64,000 nt of DNA from SH-MAG3 sp035461245. Lineage in GTDB: Bacteria > Gemmatimonadota > Gemmatimonadetes > Longimicrobiales > RSA9. Made by a program: the position numbers and the translations under genes. The DNA is taken from contig DATHVP010000062.1 in assembly GCA_035461245.1 (NCBI GenBank), positions 1-64,000 on the forward strand, written 5' to 3'. The notes beneath the pieces were generated by a model. The model did no database searches, was not told the origin of the DNA, and worked only from the letters and a program-made list of their open reading frames with translations. This document shows positions 57,342 through 64,000 of the stretch, piece after piece. Position 1 is the first letter of the stretch, and each line of letters opens with the position of its first letter.

Positions 57342-59263
57342 ATCCGCCCACAGCCACAGCCAAGGCCCGGTCCAACCCCGCCGCGCCTCCGGACCGGATG
57401 GGCGCCATTGATGAGGCCGCACTGGCGCTGGCTGGTATGGCGGGCCCCCGGCCTGATGCGGGCGAGCTGGAGCACGTGCGTGCGTTGCTGGAGCCCCGCG
57501 CCCGGGACGACGACCAGCCGGCATGGGTCAGGCAGGCGCTGGCTGCCGCTGTCGAACTGCTCGACGGAGCCCTCGACGGTGCCGGTGACCCGGCCTGCTC
57601 CATCTCCCGGGTCAATGCCCTCCTCGACCTGACGCGCTCAGCCGCCCCGCATGCTGCGGGAGACGTTCCCGCCGGGATGGCCCTGCCCGACGACACCATC
57701 CGCGAACTGGTCCCGGAGTTCCTGGCCGAGTCGGCCGAGCACCTGGACCATGTGGAGGCCATACTCCTACGTACGGGGGCTGCACGCGTCGAGCCTGCCG
57801 ACCTGGAAGACATCTTTCGCGCGTTTCACACCATCAAGGGGTCGGCCTCCTTCCTGGGCGCCGCCGGTGTTGCCGAACTGGCTCACGCCGGAGAGTCCCT
57901 CCTGGACCGGCTGCGGGGCGCGACTGACATTGTCGGTCCGGCCTCCACGGCGCCGGTCATGGAGTGTGTGGACGTCCTGCGCCGGTTGCTGGACGACTTC
58001 GCCTATTCATCCGCCGGCGCGTCGTCCCCGGCATCCGCCAGCGCGTCGTCCCCGGCATCCGCCAGCGCCGCGCACCCGCCGCCTTCCCGGGCAGCCACCG
58101 CCGCGCCACCAGCGACAGTACGAGTGCGTACGGACCGGCTGGATGAGCTGGTTGAGCTGGTGGGGGAACTGGTGGTGGCCCACGCCATGGTGGGCGGGGA
58201 CGCCCTGGTCCACCGCCATCGTCATGATGAATTGGGTCGCAACGTCGCGCGCACCGGGAAGATCGTGCGACAGCTTCAGGATCTGGCGTCCGCGCTGCGC
58301 ATGGTACCGCTTCGCCCCCTGTTCCAGCGTATGGAAAGACTGGCCCGTGATCTGGGCTCAGAAACGGGCAAGCCGGTGGAGTTCGTGTCGACGGGTGCGG
58401 ACACGGAAATTGATCGCACCATGGTGGACCTGTTGGCCGATCCGCTGGTGCACATGATCCGCAATGCCATGGACCATGGGGTGGAGCAGGCGGAGGCACG
58501 GGCCGCAGCGGGCAAACCCGTGAAGGCCCGGATCTGCCTGTCCGCGTGGCATTCCGGCGGAGACGTCATGGTGGAGCTGGCGGACGACGGGCGCGGCCTG
58601 GACCTGCGGGGCATCCGCGCCCGTGCGGAGGCGTATGGGCGGGTGTTGCCCGACCAGCCGATGACGGCCGAAGAGGTAGCGGGCCTGATCTTCGAGAGTG
58701 GGCTGAGCACCTCGGACACCGTCACCACGCTGTCGGGCCGAGGGGTGGGGATGGACGTTGTGCGGCGGAACATCGAGGCGCTGCGGGGGCGCATCGACGT
58801 CCGGTCCGAGGACGGTGCCGGCACCACCTTCCGGATCCGGCTTCCCCTCACGCTGGCGGTGACCGACGGCATGCTGGTGCGGGTGGGGGCAGAGCGATAC
58901 GTCATCCCGTCGTCGGACATCCGGACGTGCTGCCGACCGGAGACGGATGCCTATACCCGTGTGGCTGGAAGCGGCGAACTGGTGACGTGGCATGGATCGA
59001 CCTTCCCGGTGATTCGCCTGCACGCGCTGTTCGATGTTTCCGGAGCGGTTTCCGATCCTGCAGGCGGCGTCCTGGTGGTGGTGAGCGACGGTGTGCGGGC
59101 GTGTGCCCTGCTGGTAGATGAGGTGCTGGGGCAGCACCAGTTCGTGGCCCGTCCCGTGGCGCCGGGCCTGGGTGCCGTACCCGGCGTGAGCGGCACCGCC
59201 ATACTGGGCGATGGCGCGGTGGGCCTCATCCTGGACGCTGCCGGCCTGCTGGCCGCTCGCTGA
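57338..59263 (+). CDS. cheA: Chemotaxis histidine kinase CheA
   Basis: This 641-residue kinase has an unusual ~118-residue N-terminal extension, then an Hpt domain with phosphorylated H164 (FRAFHTIKGSASFLG), a linker carrying a 24-bp tandem duplication instead of a P2 domain, dimerisation and ATPase domains (LVHMIRNAMDHGVE, VELADDGRGLDLRG, SGRGVGMDVV) and a C-terminal CheW-like domain. Its 3' end and stop codon are repeated in the following gap. It ends the che operon. Confidence 0.95.
   Translation: MNPPTATAKARSNPAAPPDRMGAIDEAALALAGMAGPRPDAGELEHVRALLEPRARDDDQPAWVRQALAAAVELLDGALDGAGDPACSISRVNALLDLTRSAAPHAAGDVPAGMALPDDTIRELVPEFLAESAEHLDHVEAILLRTGAARVEPADLEDIFRAFHTIKGSASFLGAAGVAELAHAGESLLDRLRGATDIVGPASTAPVMECVDVLRRLLDDFAYSSAGASSPASASASSPASASAAHPPPSRAATAAPPATVRVRTDRLDELVELVGELVVAHAMVGGDALVHRHRHDELGRNVARTGKIVRQLQDLASALRMVPLRPLFQRMERLARDLGSETGKPVEFVSTGADTEIDRTMVDLLADPLVHMIRNAMDHGVEQAEARAAAGKPVKARICLSAWHSGGDVMVELADDGRGLDLRGIRARAEAYGRVLPDQPMTAEEVAGLIFESGLSTSDTVTTLSGRGVGMDVVRRNIEALRGRIDVRSEDGAGTTFRIRLPLTLAVTDGMLVRVGAERYVIPSSDIRTCCRPETDAYTRVAGSGELVTWHGSTFPVIRLHALFDVSGAVSDPAGGVLVVVSDGVRACALLVDEVLGQHQFVARPVAPGLGAVPGVSGTAILGDGAVGLILDAAGLLAAR
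58019..58066. repeat. 24-bp tandem duplication in the cheA linker
   Basis: Two perfect 24-bp copies (58019-58042 and 58043-58066) encode ASSPASAS twice, in the linker where CheA usually carries its P2 domain. Confidence 0.9.
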
Positions 59264-59330
59264 CCTCCGCCGGCCTGGCCGCCGGCTGACCTCCGCCGGC
59301 CGGATGGCCGCTGGCTGACCTCCGCGGGCT
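59260..59330. repeat. Triplicated cheA 3' end
   Basis: The 16-mer CTGACCTCCGCCGGCC, which contains the cheA stop codon, recurs at 59260, 59286 and, slightly changed, 59315. The preceding GGCCGCT is also repeated. Confidence 0.8.
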
Positions 59331-59558
59331 GGTGGCGCCGACGCGGGGGAGGCCGGGCGGCGACGGCCCTCCGCTGGTGAGGCTCCGCTATTGTTGCCGT
59401 CCCGCCCGACCTTCGCCTGCAGAGTACCGTCCGAGTGTCAATCGACTGTCAAAGCCAGCGCGTCGGGCCCCATCCGGAAACTCTCGCACGACTTCTGCAC
59501 CTGTTCTATATTCGCCCGCCGCCTGCCATGGTGGCGACCACCGAATCGGGAGATAGCC
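59264..59558. other. Intergenic region between cheA and the MetOD1 gene
   Basis: Apart from the repeats at 59260-59330, this 295-bp stretch has no recognisable gene. A local drop in GC around 59440-59530 with TGTCAATCGACTGTCAAAG may mark the promoter of the following unit. Confidence 0.5.
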
Positions 59559-60104
59559 ATGCCTGCAGAGGCGCAGCGTACGGGAGTTCAGGAAGCGGAC
59601 GTGCCGCTGGAGCGGGACGTATTTCTGCGGACCCTGATCCGCGAGTTGTCGGGCACGCTCCAGGACGTGGTGGGACTGGAAGAGGCCGCCGGCTTCGTCA
59701 GCGTCGTAGGGCAGACGATGGGCCGGGACATTGACCGATCGTACCGGGAGGCGCTGTCGGTGGAGCGGCTGGACGAGGCGCAGGTCGCGGATGTGCTGGT
59801 GGACCTGAAGCGCCGGATCCGGGGGGACTTCTACGTCATCGAACACACTCCGGAGCGCATCGTCCTGGGCAACCGGGCGTGTCCTTTTGCGGAGAAGGTG
59901 ATAGGACGCCCGGCCATGTGCATGATGACGTCGAACGTGTTCGGCGCCATCACGGCGGACAATCTGGGCTACGCGAAGGTGGTGATCGAGGAAGCCATTG
60001 CCCTGGGCGATCCGGGCTGCCGGGTAGTGGTGCACCTGCAACCGACGCCGGAGGCGGATGCCGCTGACGGGCGCGAATACTTCGGGAGCGAGTCGCGGGT
60101 GTGA
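59559..60104 (+). CDS. Methanogen output domain 1 (MetOD1)-like protein
   Basis: This 181-residue protein ends in a MetOD1-type domain: FYVIEHTPERIVLGNRACPF, EKVIGRPAMCMMTSNVFGAI, GYAKVVIEEAIALGDPGC and RVVVHLQP, with three conserved cysteines (about 113, 124 and 154). GGGAG 7 bases upstream fixes the start. The domain is named from signalling proteins in methanogens; its ligand is not known, though the cysteines suggest a metal or heme site. Its stop overlaps the GTG of the histidine kinase, so the two are a sensor pair. Confidence 0.8.
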   Translation: MPAEAQRTGVQEADVPLERDVFLRTLIRELSGTLQDVVGLEEAAGFVSVVGQTMGRDIDRSYREALSVERLDEAQVADVLVDLKRRIRGDFYVIEHTPERIVLGNRACPFAEKVIGRPAMCMMTSNVFGAITADNLGYAKVVIEEAIALGDPGCRVVVHLQPTPEADAADGREYFGSESRV

Positions 60105-62002
60105 CGACGGAAGCATTTCTCAGCCTGACCCGTGCGCTGCCGGAGCCCCACGTGCTGGTGGCGCGGAACGGCGTGCTGTGCGGCGCGAATCCGGCGGCCC
60201 TCCGGCTGCTGGGCCTGGGTTCAGCCGTGCCGGACGGCGTGCGCCTCCACGACATCTCGGACGACCCGGCGCCGTCCATTGACGCGCTGCTCGCCAGGTT
60301 CGCCGGGGGCAGCGCCCTGACGCCCGGCGCGCTCACCCTGAGGGATGGCCTGCGCCTGCGGGCACAGGGATGCGCACTTACCATCGGACCGGGCGAGCCG
60401 ACGGAGCACCTGCTCATCCGGCTGCAGGCACCGGAGTCTGCGGCCAGCCGGTTTCTGGCCCTGAACCGCAGTATTGACGAACTGACGCGGGAGGCACGCG
60501 TACGGCGGCGGGCGGAGGAGGAAGTCCGGGAAAGCGAACTCCGGGCCCGGTTCCTGGCCGAGGCGAGCCGGATCCTGTCCTCGTCGCTGGAATACGAGCA
60601 GACGCTGCGAAACATGGCGAGCATGGCCGTGCCGGATTTCGCGGACTGGTGCGCTGTGGACGTGCTGCAGCCCGACGGCTCCCTGGCGCGGGTGGCCGTG
60701 GAGCATACCGATCCCGCCAAGGTCCGCCTCGCCTGGGAGTTGACCGAGCGCTACCCACCTGATCCGGACGCCGAGTATGGCGTACACCATGCCCTGAAGA
60801 CCGGGCGGCTGGAAAGGGTGGAGGAAATCCCGGAAGGGCTCATCGAGAGCGCCGCTCAGGACGAGGAGCACCTGCGCATGCTGCAGGAGCTTGCCCTGCA
60901 TTCGTGGATCGTGGCGCCGCTGGTTGCGGGTCGGCGGGTCCTGGGTGCCCTGACCCTGGTGTATGCGGAGTCCCGCCGCCGCTTTGGTGAACGGGATGCG
61001 GCCATGGTGGAAGACCTGGCCCGGCGCGCTGCGGTGGCCATCGAGAACGCCCGACTCGTCGATGCCATCCAGGAGGCCCGGGACCGGATCGCCGAACAGG
61101 CGGGCGAACTGGAGATGCAGACGGAGGAATTGCAGACCCAGAGCGCGGTACTGGAGGAGCAGGCGGCGGAGATGGAGGAGCAGGCGAGCGAACTGGAGCT
61201 CCAGCTCGAGGAGGTCCAGAAGCTGAACAATGAGCTTGCCCACTCCAACCGTGACCTGGAAGTGGCCCGGGCTGACGCGGAGCGGGCGAGGGAGGCAGCG
61301 GAACAGGCGAGTGAGGCGAAGAGCACGTTCCTGGCGGTGATGAGCCACGAACTGCGCACGCCTATCAACGCCATCATGGGCTACACTGACCTGCTGGACG
61401 CGGAGGTGGCGGGCCCCCTCAATGATGAGCAGCGAGCCCATCTGGAGCGGGTGCGGAACAGCTCCATGCATCTGGTGGGCCTCATTGACCAGATCCTGAG
61501 CCTGGCGCGGATCGAGGCCGGCCACGACGACCTGCATGTGGAGCCCGCCGACGTGGCCCGCCTCGCCCGTGACGCCGCAGCGATGATCGAGCCGCTGGCC
61601 AGCCGACGGGGCCTGGAGCTGAAGACCGAGATCCCTGACGGTTCCATGAATGTTGTCACGGACGTGGGGAAGCTGACCCAGATCCTGCTCAACCTGCTGA
61701 ACAACGCCGTGAAATTTACGGAGGCCGGCACCATCCAGCTCAGCCTGAAGGATGGCGACGGCAGAGCGACGTTCAGGGTCCGTGACACGGGGATCGGCAT
61801 CCCCTCCGAACACCATTCGTCCATCTTCGAGCCATTCGTGCAGGTGGACCAGAAGATGAGCCGCCGTGCGGGCGGTGCCGGGCTGGGACTCTCGGTGAGC
61901 CGCCAGCTCGCCCGTCTGCTGGGTGGTGATATCACCGTGGAAAGCACGCCGGGTGAGGGCAGCACTTTCACCATCAGCATACCTGCCGCGGCCGGTAACT
62001 GA
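60101..62002 (+). CDS. Histidine kinase with PAS/GAF sensory region and coiled coil
   Basis: This 633-residue kinase has an N-terminal PAS-like part (~1-110), a GAF domain (~165-320; SWIVAPLVAGRRVLGALTLV), a long glutamine/glutamate coiled coil (EQAGELEMQTEELQTQSAVL to ~390), a HisKA with H416 (VMSHELRTPIN) and an HATPase with LNNAVKFTEAG, DTGIGIP and GAGLGLSVSRQLARLLGG. It has no membrane span, so it is cytoplasmic. It starts at GTG overlapping the MetOD1 stop. No response regulator lies next to it; the che operon is just upstream. Confidence 0.93.
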   Translation: MTTEAFLSLTRALPEPHVLVARNGVLCGANPAALRLLGLGSAVPDGVRLHDISDDPAPSIDALLARFAGGSALTPGALTLRDGLRLRAQGCALTIGPGEPTEHLLIRLQAPESAASRFLALNRSIDELTREARVRRRAEEEVRESELRARFLAEASRILSSSLEYEQTLRNMASMAVPDFADWCAVDVLQPDGSLARVAVEHTDPAKVRLAWELTERYPPDPDAEYGVHHALKTGRLERVEEIPEGLIESAAQDEEHLRMLQELALHSWIVAPLVAGRRVLGALTLVYAESRRRFGERDAAMVEDLARRAAVAIENARLVDAIQEARDRIAEQAGELEMQTEELQTQSAVLEEQAAEMEEQASELELQLEEVQKLNNELAHSNRDLEVARADAERAREAAEQASEAKSTFLAVMSHELRTPINAIMGYTDLLDAEVAGPLNDEQRAHLERVRNSSMHLVGLIDQILSLARIEAGHDDLHVEPADVARLARDAAAMIEPLASRRGLELKTEIPDGSMNVVTDVGKLTQILLNLLNNAVKFTEAGTIQLSLKDGDGRATFRVRDTGIGIPSEHHSSIFEPFVQVDQKMSRRAGGAGLGLSVSRQLARLLGGDITVESTPGEGSTFTISIPAAAGN

Positions 62003-62078
62003 ATTCTGGCGTCGCGTGGCCCACCCGCCGGATGCGCCACGTCCCAACGTTCCTCGCGAACCACCTGGAGGTAATACG

Positions 62079-63239
62079 ATGTCGCACTCACTGGATCGCC
62101 GCGAGTTCGTTGCCACCGGTGCCGCCGTGACGGCGGGCCTCATCATGTCCGAAACGGTGTCGGCCGAGCCGGCAGCGACCGGGACCGGATCCGCCCCCCT
62201 GGAGACACCCGTGGTGCTGCGCCGGACTGCCGCCCGCCCTGTCGTCGTCGCATCGGGCAACGGCCATGGGCCCCGGGGTCCGGACGGACGGAGCTGTGTG
62301 GAGACCGCATTTGCCAGGATGACGGAGGGCGGCGACGTGCTGGACGCCCTCATCGCCGGCGTCACCATAGTGGAACTGGATCCCGAGGACACCAGTGTCG
62401 GCTACGGCGGCCTGCCCAACGGCGACGGCGTGGTCCAGCTTGATGCGTCGGTGATGCACGGCCCGAAGCGCCAGGCGGGGGCGGTGGCGGCGCTGGAGGG
62501 CGTGCGCACGCCGGCGGCGGTGGCGCGGGCGGTCATGCAGAACACGGATCATCACCTGCTCGTGGCTGAAGGCGCCCAGCGCTTCGCCCGCCAGATGGGC
62601 TTCGCCATCGAGGACGATCTGAATACGGAACGTTCCAGGCGCCAGTGGCTGGAGTTCCGACGTCGCGTCGACCCGTCCCGGTGGCTCAACCCGGAGCAGC
62701 GGGGCGAGGAGTCGCTGCGGGTGGGGCTGGAGATGGTGCAGGAAGGCCTCATTGACGCGGAGCACTTCTGGGGCACCATCAACTGCAATGGCGTGAGCGC
62801 CAATGGCGACGTCTGCGGTGTCACCACCACCAGCGGGCTGGCCTGGAAGATCCCCGGCCGGGTGGGTGACTCGCCCATCCTCGGCGCCGGCCTGTACGTG
62901 GACAACGACGTCGGCGCCGCCGGCTCCACCGGTCGCGGCGAGGCGAACCTGTACGGGCTCTGTTCGTTCCTCATCGTGGAGAACATGCGCCGGGGCATGA
63001 CGCCGGTGGATGCGGGCGTGGACGCATGCAGGCGCATTGCCACGAACACGGTGGAGCCGCGGCTGCTCAATGAGCGGGGCCTGCCACGATTCGGCATCAA
63101 CTTCTACATCGTGAACGCGGCCGGCGATTACGCGGGCGTGTCCATGTACGCCGGCTCGCGGTTCGCTGTCTGCGACGAGCGCGGTGCCCGGCTGGAGGAC
63201 TGCGCAGCGGCCTTTGACGGGCGGGCGACGGGCGGGTAA
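62079..63239 (+). CDS. Glycosylasparaginase / Ntn-type asparaginase, exported
   Basis: This 386-residue protein has a Tat-type signal (DRREFVATGAAVTAGLIM) and the N-terminal nucleophile hydrolase pattern: Thr249 in DVCGVTTTSGLAWKIPG, then VGDSPILGAGLYVDNDVGAA and GEANLYGLCSFLIVE. These enzymes cleave themselves before the Thr and hydrolyse N4-glycosylasparagine or isoaspartyl bonds. GGAGG 7 bases upstream sets the start. It is followed by a phosphorylase gene 8 bases later. Confidence 0.92.
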   Translation: MSHSLDRREFVATGAAVTAGLIMSETVSAEPAATGTGSAPLETPVVLRRTAARPVVVASGNGHGPRGPDGRSCVETAFARMTEGGDVLDALIAGVTIVELDPEDTSVGYGGLPNGDGVVQLDASVMHGPKRQAGAVAALEGVRTPAAVARAVMQNTDHHLLVAEGAQRFARQMGFAIEDDLNTERSRRQWLEFRRRVDPSRWLNPEQRGEESLRVGLEMVQEGLIDAEHFWGTINCNGVSANGDVCGVTTTSGLAWKIPGRVGDSPILGAGLYVDNDVGAAGSTGRGEANLYGLCSFLIVENMRRGMTPVDAGVDACRRIATNTVEPRLLNERGLPRFGINFYIVNAAGDYAGVSMYAGSRFAVCDERGARLEDCAAAFDGRATGG

Positions 63240-63246
63240 CGGGGTT

Positions 63247-63987
63247 ATGCTCGGCATTGTCGGCGGCAGTGCGTTCCTGCACGGCCACGTTCTGGACGGC
63301 TGCACCCCACAACGCGTTGTCACACCGCGCGGCGATGTCATGCTGCATGTGGGGAACGGCTTTGCGTTCCTGCGCCGACACGGTGAGACCGGGTATACGG
63401 CACCCCATCGGATCCCCCATCACGCGCACGTTCTGGCGCTCGAGTCCGTCGGCGCACGCCACGTAGTGGGGTTCGCCTCCACGGGCTCACTGCATCGTGC
63501 GCTGCGGCCGGGCGCCGTGCTCGTCCCGGACGACTACGTATCATTGCACCCCCCGCCGACGCTGGCGGGCGACGGCTACCTGCACATCGTGCCAATGCTG
63601 GACCCGGCGCTGCGGGAGCTGCTGGCGGAAGCGGCGGAAGCGGCTGGCGCGGAGGAACTGCGCCGTGGTGGAATCTATGTGCAGACGCACGGCCCGCGCT
63701 TTGAAACGCCGGCGGAGGTGCGGATGATCGCCAACTGGGGCGATGTCGTCGGCATGACAGCGGCATCGGAAGCGACACTGTTCCAGGAGCGGGGCATGGC
63801 GTACGCCACGCTCTGTATCGTGGACAATTACGCCAACGGTGTCGCTGGCACTGCACTGACACTGGACTCGTTCCAGGCCCAGCTTGCCGCCGGTGCCACA
63901 CTGGCCCGGCGCATCGTTGACGAGGTGCTGCGCCTCTGGCGTGAGCAGCAGCCGTTGCCGCAACCTGACGGAGGCAGTGCACCGTGA
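63247..63987 (+). CDS. MTA / purine nucleoside phosphorylase family
   Basis: This 246-residue enzyme has the MTAP-type pattern: MLGIVGGSAF, then HGETGYTAPHRIPHHAHVLALESVG (phosphate site), VVGFASTGSLHRALRPGAVLVPDD, TPAEVRMIANWGDVVGMTAA and EATLFQERGMAYATLCIVDNYANG. It likely splits methylthioadenosine or another purine nucleoside with phosphate. It overlaps the following GTG start by 4 bases. Confidence 0.85.
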   Translation: MLGIVGGSAFLHGHVLDGCTPQRVVTPRGDVMLHVGNGFAFLRRHGETGYTAPHRIPHHAHVLALESVGARHVVGFASTGSLHRALRPGAVLVPDDYVSLHPPPTLAGDGYLHIVPMLDPALRELLAEAAEAAGAEELRRGGIYVQTHGPRFETPAEVRMIANWGDVVGMTAASEATLFQERGMAYATLCIVDNYANGVAGTALTLDSFQAQLAAGATLARRIVDEVLRLWREQQPLPQPDGGSAP

Positions 63988-64000
63988 CACTGGAGATCCG
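63984..64000 (+). CDS. Start of a further gene, truncated by the window
   Basis: GTG at 63984 overlaps the preceding TGA and continues in frame for five codons (first residues MTLEI). The overlap is the same style as other coupled starts here. The product cannot be identified. Confidence 0.35.

Noticed and set aside
1..64000. tRNA, rRNA, tmRNA or RNase P RNA genes
   Set aside because: I looked for their conserved words on both strands while reading and recognised none; a covariance-model scan would be needed to exclude them.

Overview
This window is about 64 kb of high-GC bacterial chromosome centred on the replication origin. TonB-dependent receptors, many lipobox signal peptides and an outer-membrane barrel protein point to a diderm. 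The gene content (M28, M14 and S9 peptidases, 6-bladed beta-propeller lipoproteins, TonB-plug lipoproteins, DUF3667, LVIVD-repeat and methanogen-output-domain proteins, bactofilin beside an M23 peptidase) suggests Gemmatimonadota or a near relative. That placement is inference; no rRNA or tRNA gene was seen to confirm it.

Left arm (1-23.5 kb, mostly minus strand, so co-directional with a fork leaving the origin leftwards): lipA-pdhA, a small RibD/DHFR-like reductase and an SDR epimerase, an M14 carboxypeptidase, a TonB-plug lipoprotein, a deoxyhypusine-synthase-like gene followed by a LOG-family gene, a beta-propeller lipoprotein, a propeller/gamma-glutamyltransferase fusion divergent from an M28 peptidase, a Nif3-like gene, then parA-parB-M23-bactofilin, two parS sites, acyP and the yidC-yidD-rnpA-rpmH block.

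Origin (23.5-26.8 kb): rpmH and dnaA diverge from a region holding two good promoters, a perfect DnaA box placed against the dnaA -35, and an inverted-repeat element. The dnaA-dnaN gap holds many DnaA-box-like 9-mers and an AT-rich patch and is the best oriC candidate. mnmE, mnmG and rsmG, often found between yidC and parA, are absent here.

Middle (26.8-51.4 kb): flavin reductase-like protein, pyrE, a Slt-type lytic transglycosylase, tag, a NYN/Zc3h12a-type RNase, a cupin, a Y-family polymerase, a metallophosphoesterase; a probable Fur-controlled TonB receptor followed by small Cys/His-containing exported proteins and a TlpA thioredoxin; gcvP, rho, an S9 peptidase, a DUF305-LVIVD lipoprotein pair, a YCII protein and a DUF3667 membrane protein.

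Right end (51.7-64 kb): a compact chemosensory operon MCP-cheW-cheR-cheD-cheY-cheX/C-cheB-cheA, tightly coupled by overlapping stop and start codons; then a MetOD1-domain protein coupled to a hybrid-less histidine kinase, a Tat-type glycosylasparaginase and an MTA/purine nucleoside phosphorylase. No flagellar gene is visible.

The most unusual non-coding signals are: two arrays of an 18-bp core in alternating orientation with identical 22/25-bp spacing (positions 16-116 and 46830-46970) that can form mutually exclusive hairpins; a second repeat family shared by 6512-6544 and 23595-23710; a DnaA-box-like cluster 9 kb from oriC at 16.7 kb; a branched hairpin RNA candidate upstream of gcvP; and a 15-bp tandem repeat running up to the DUF305 start codon.
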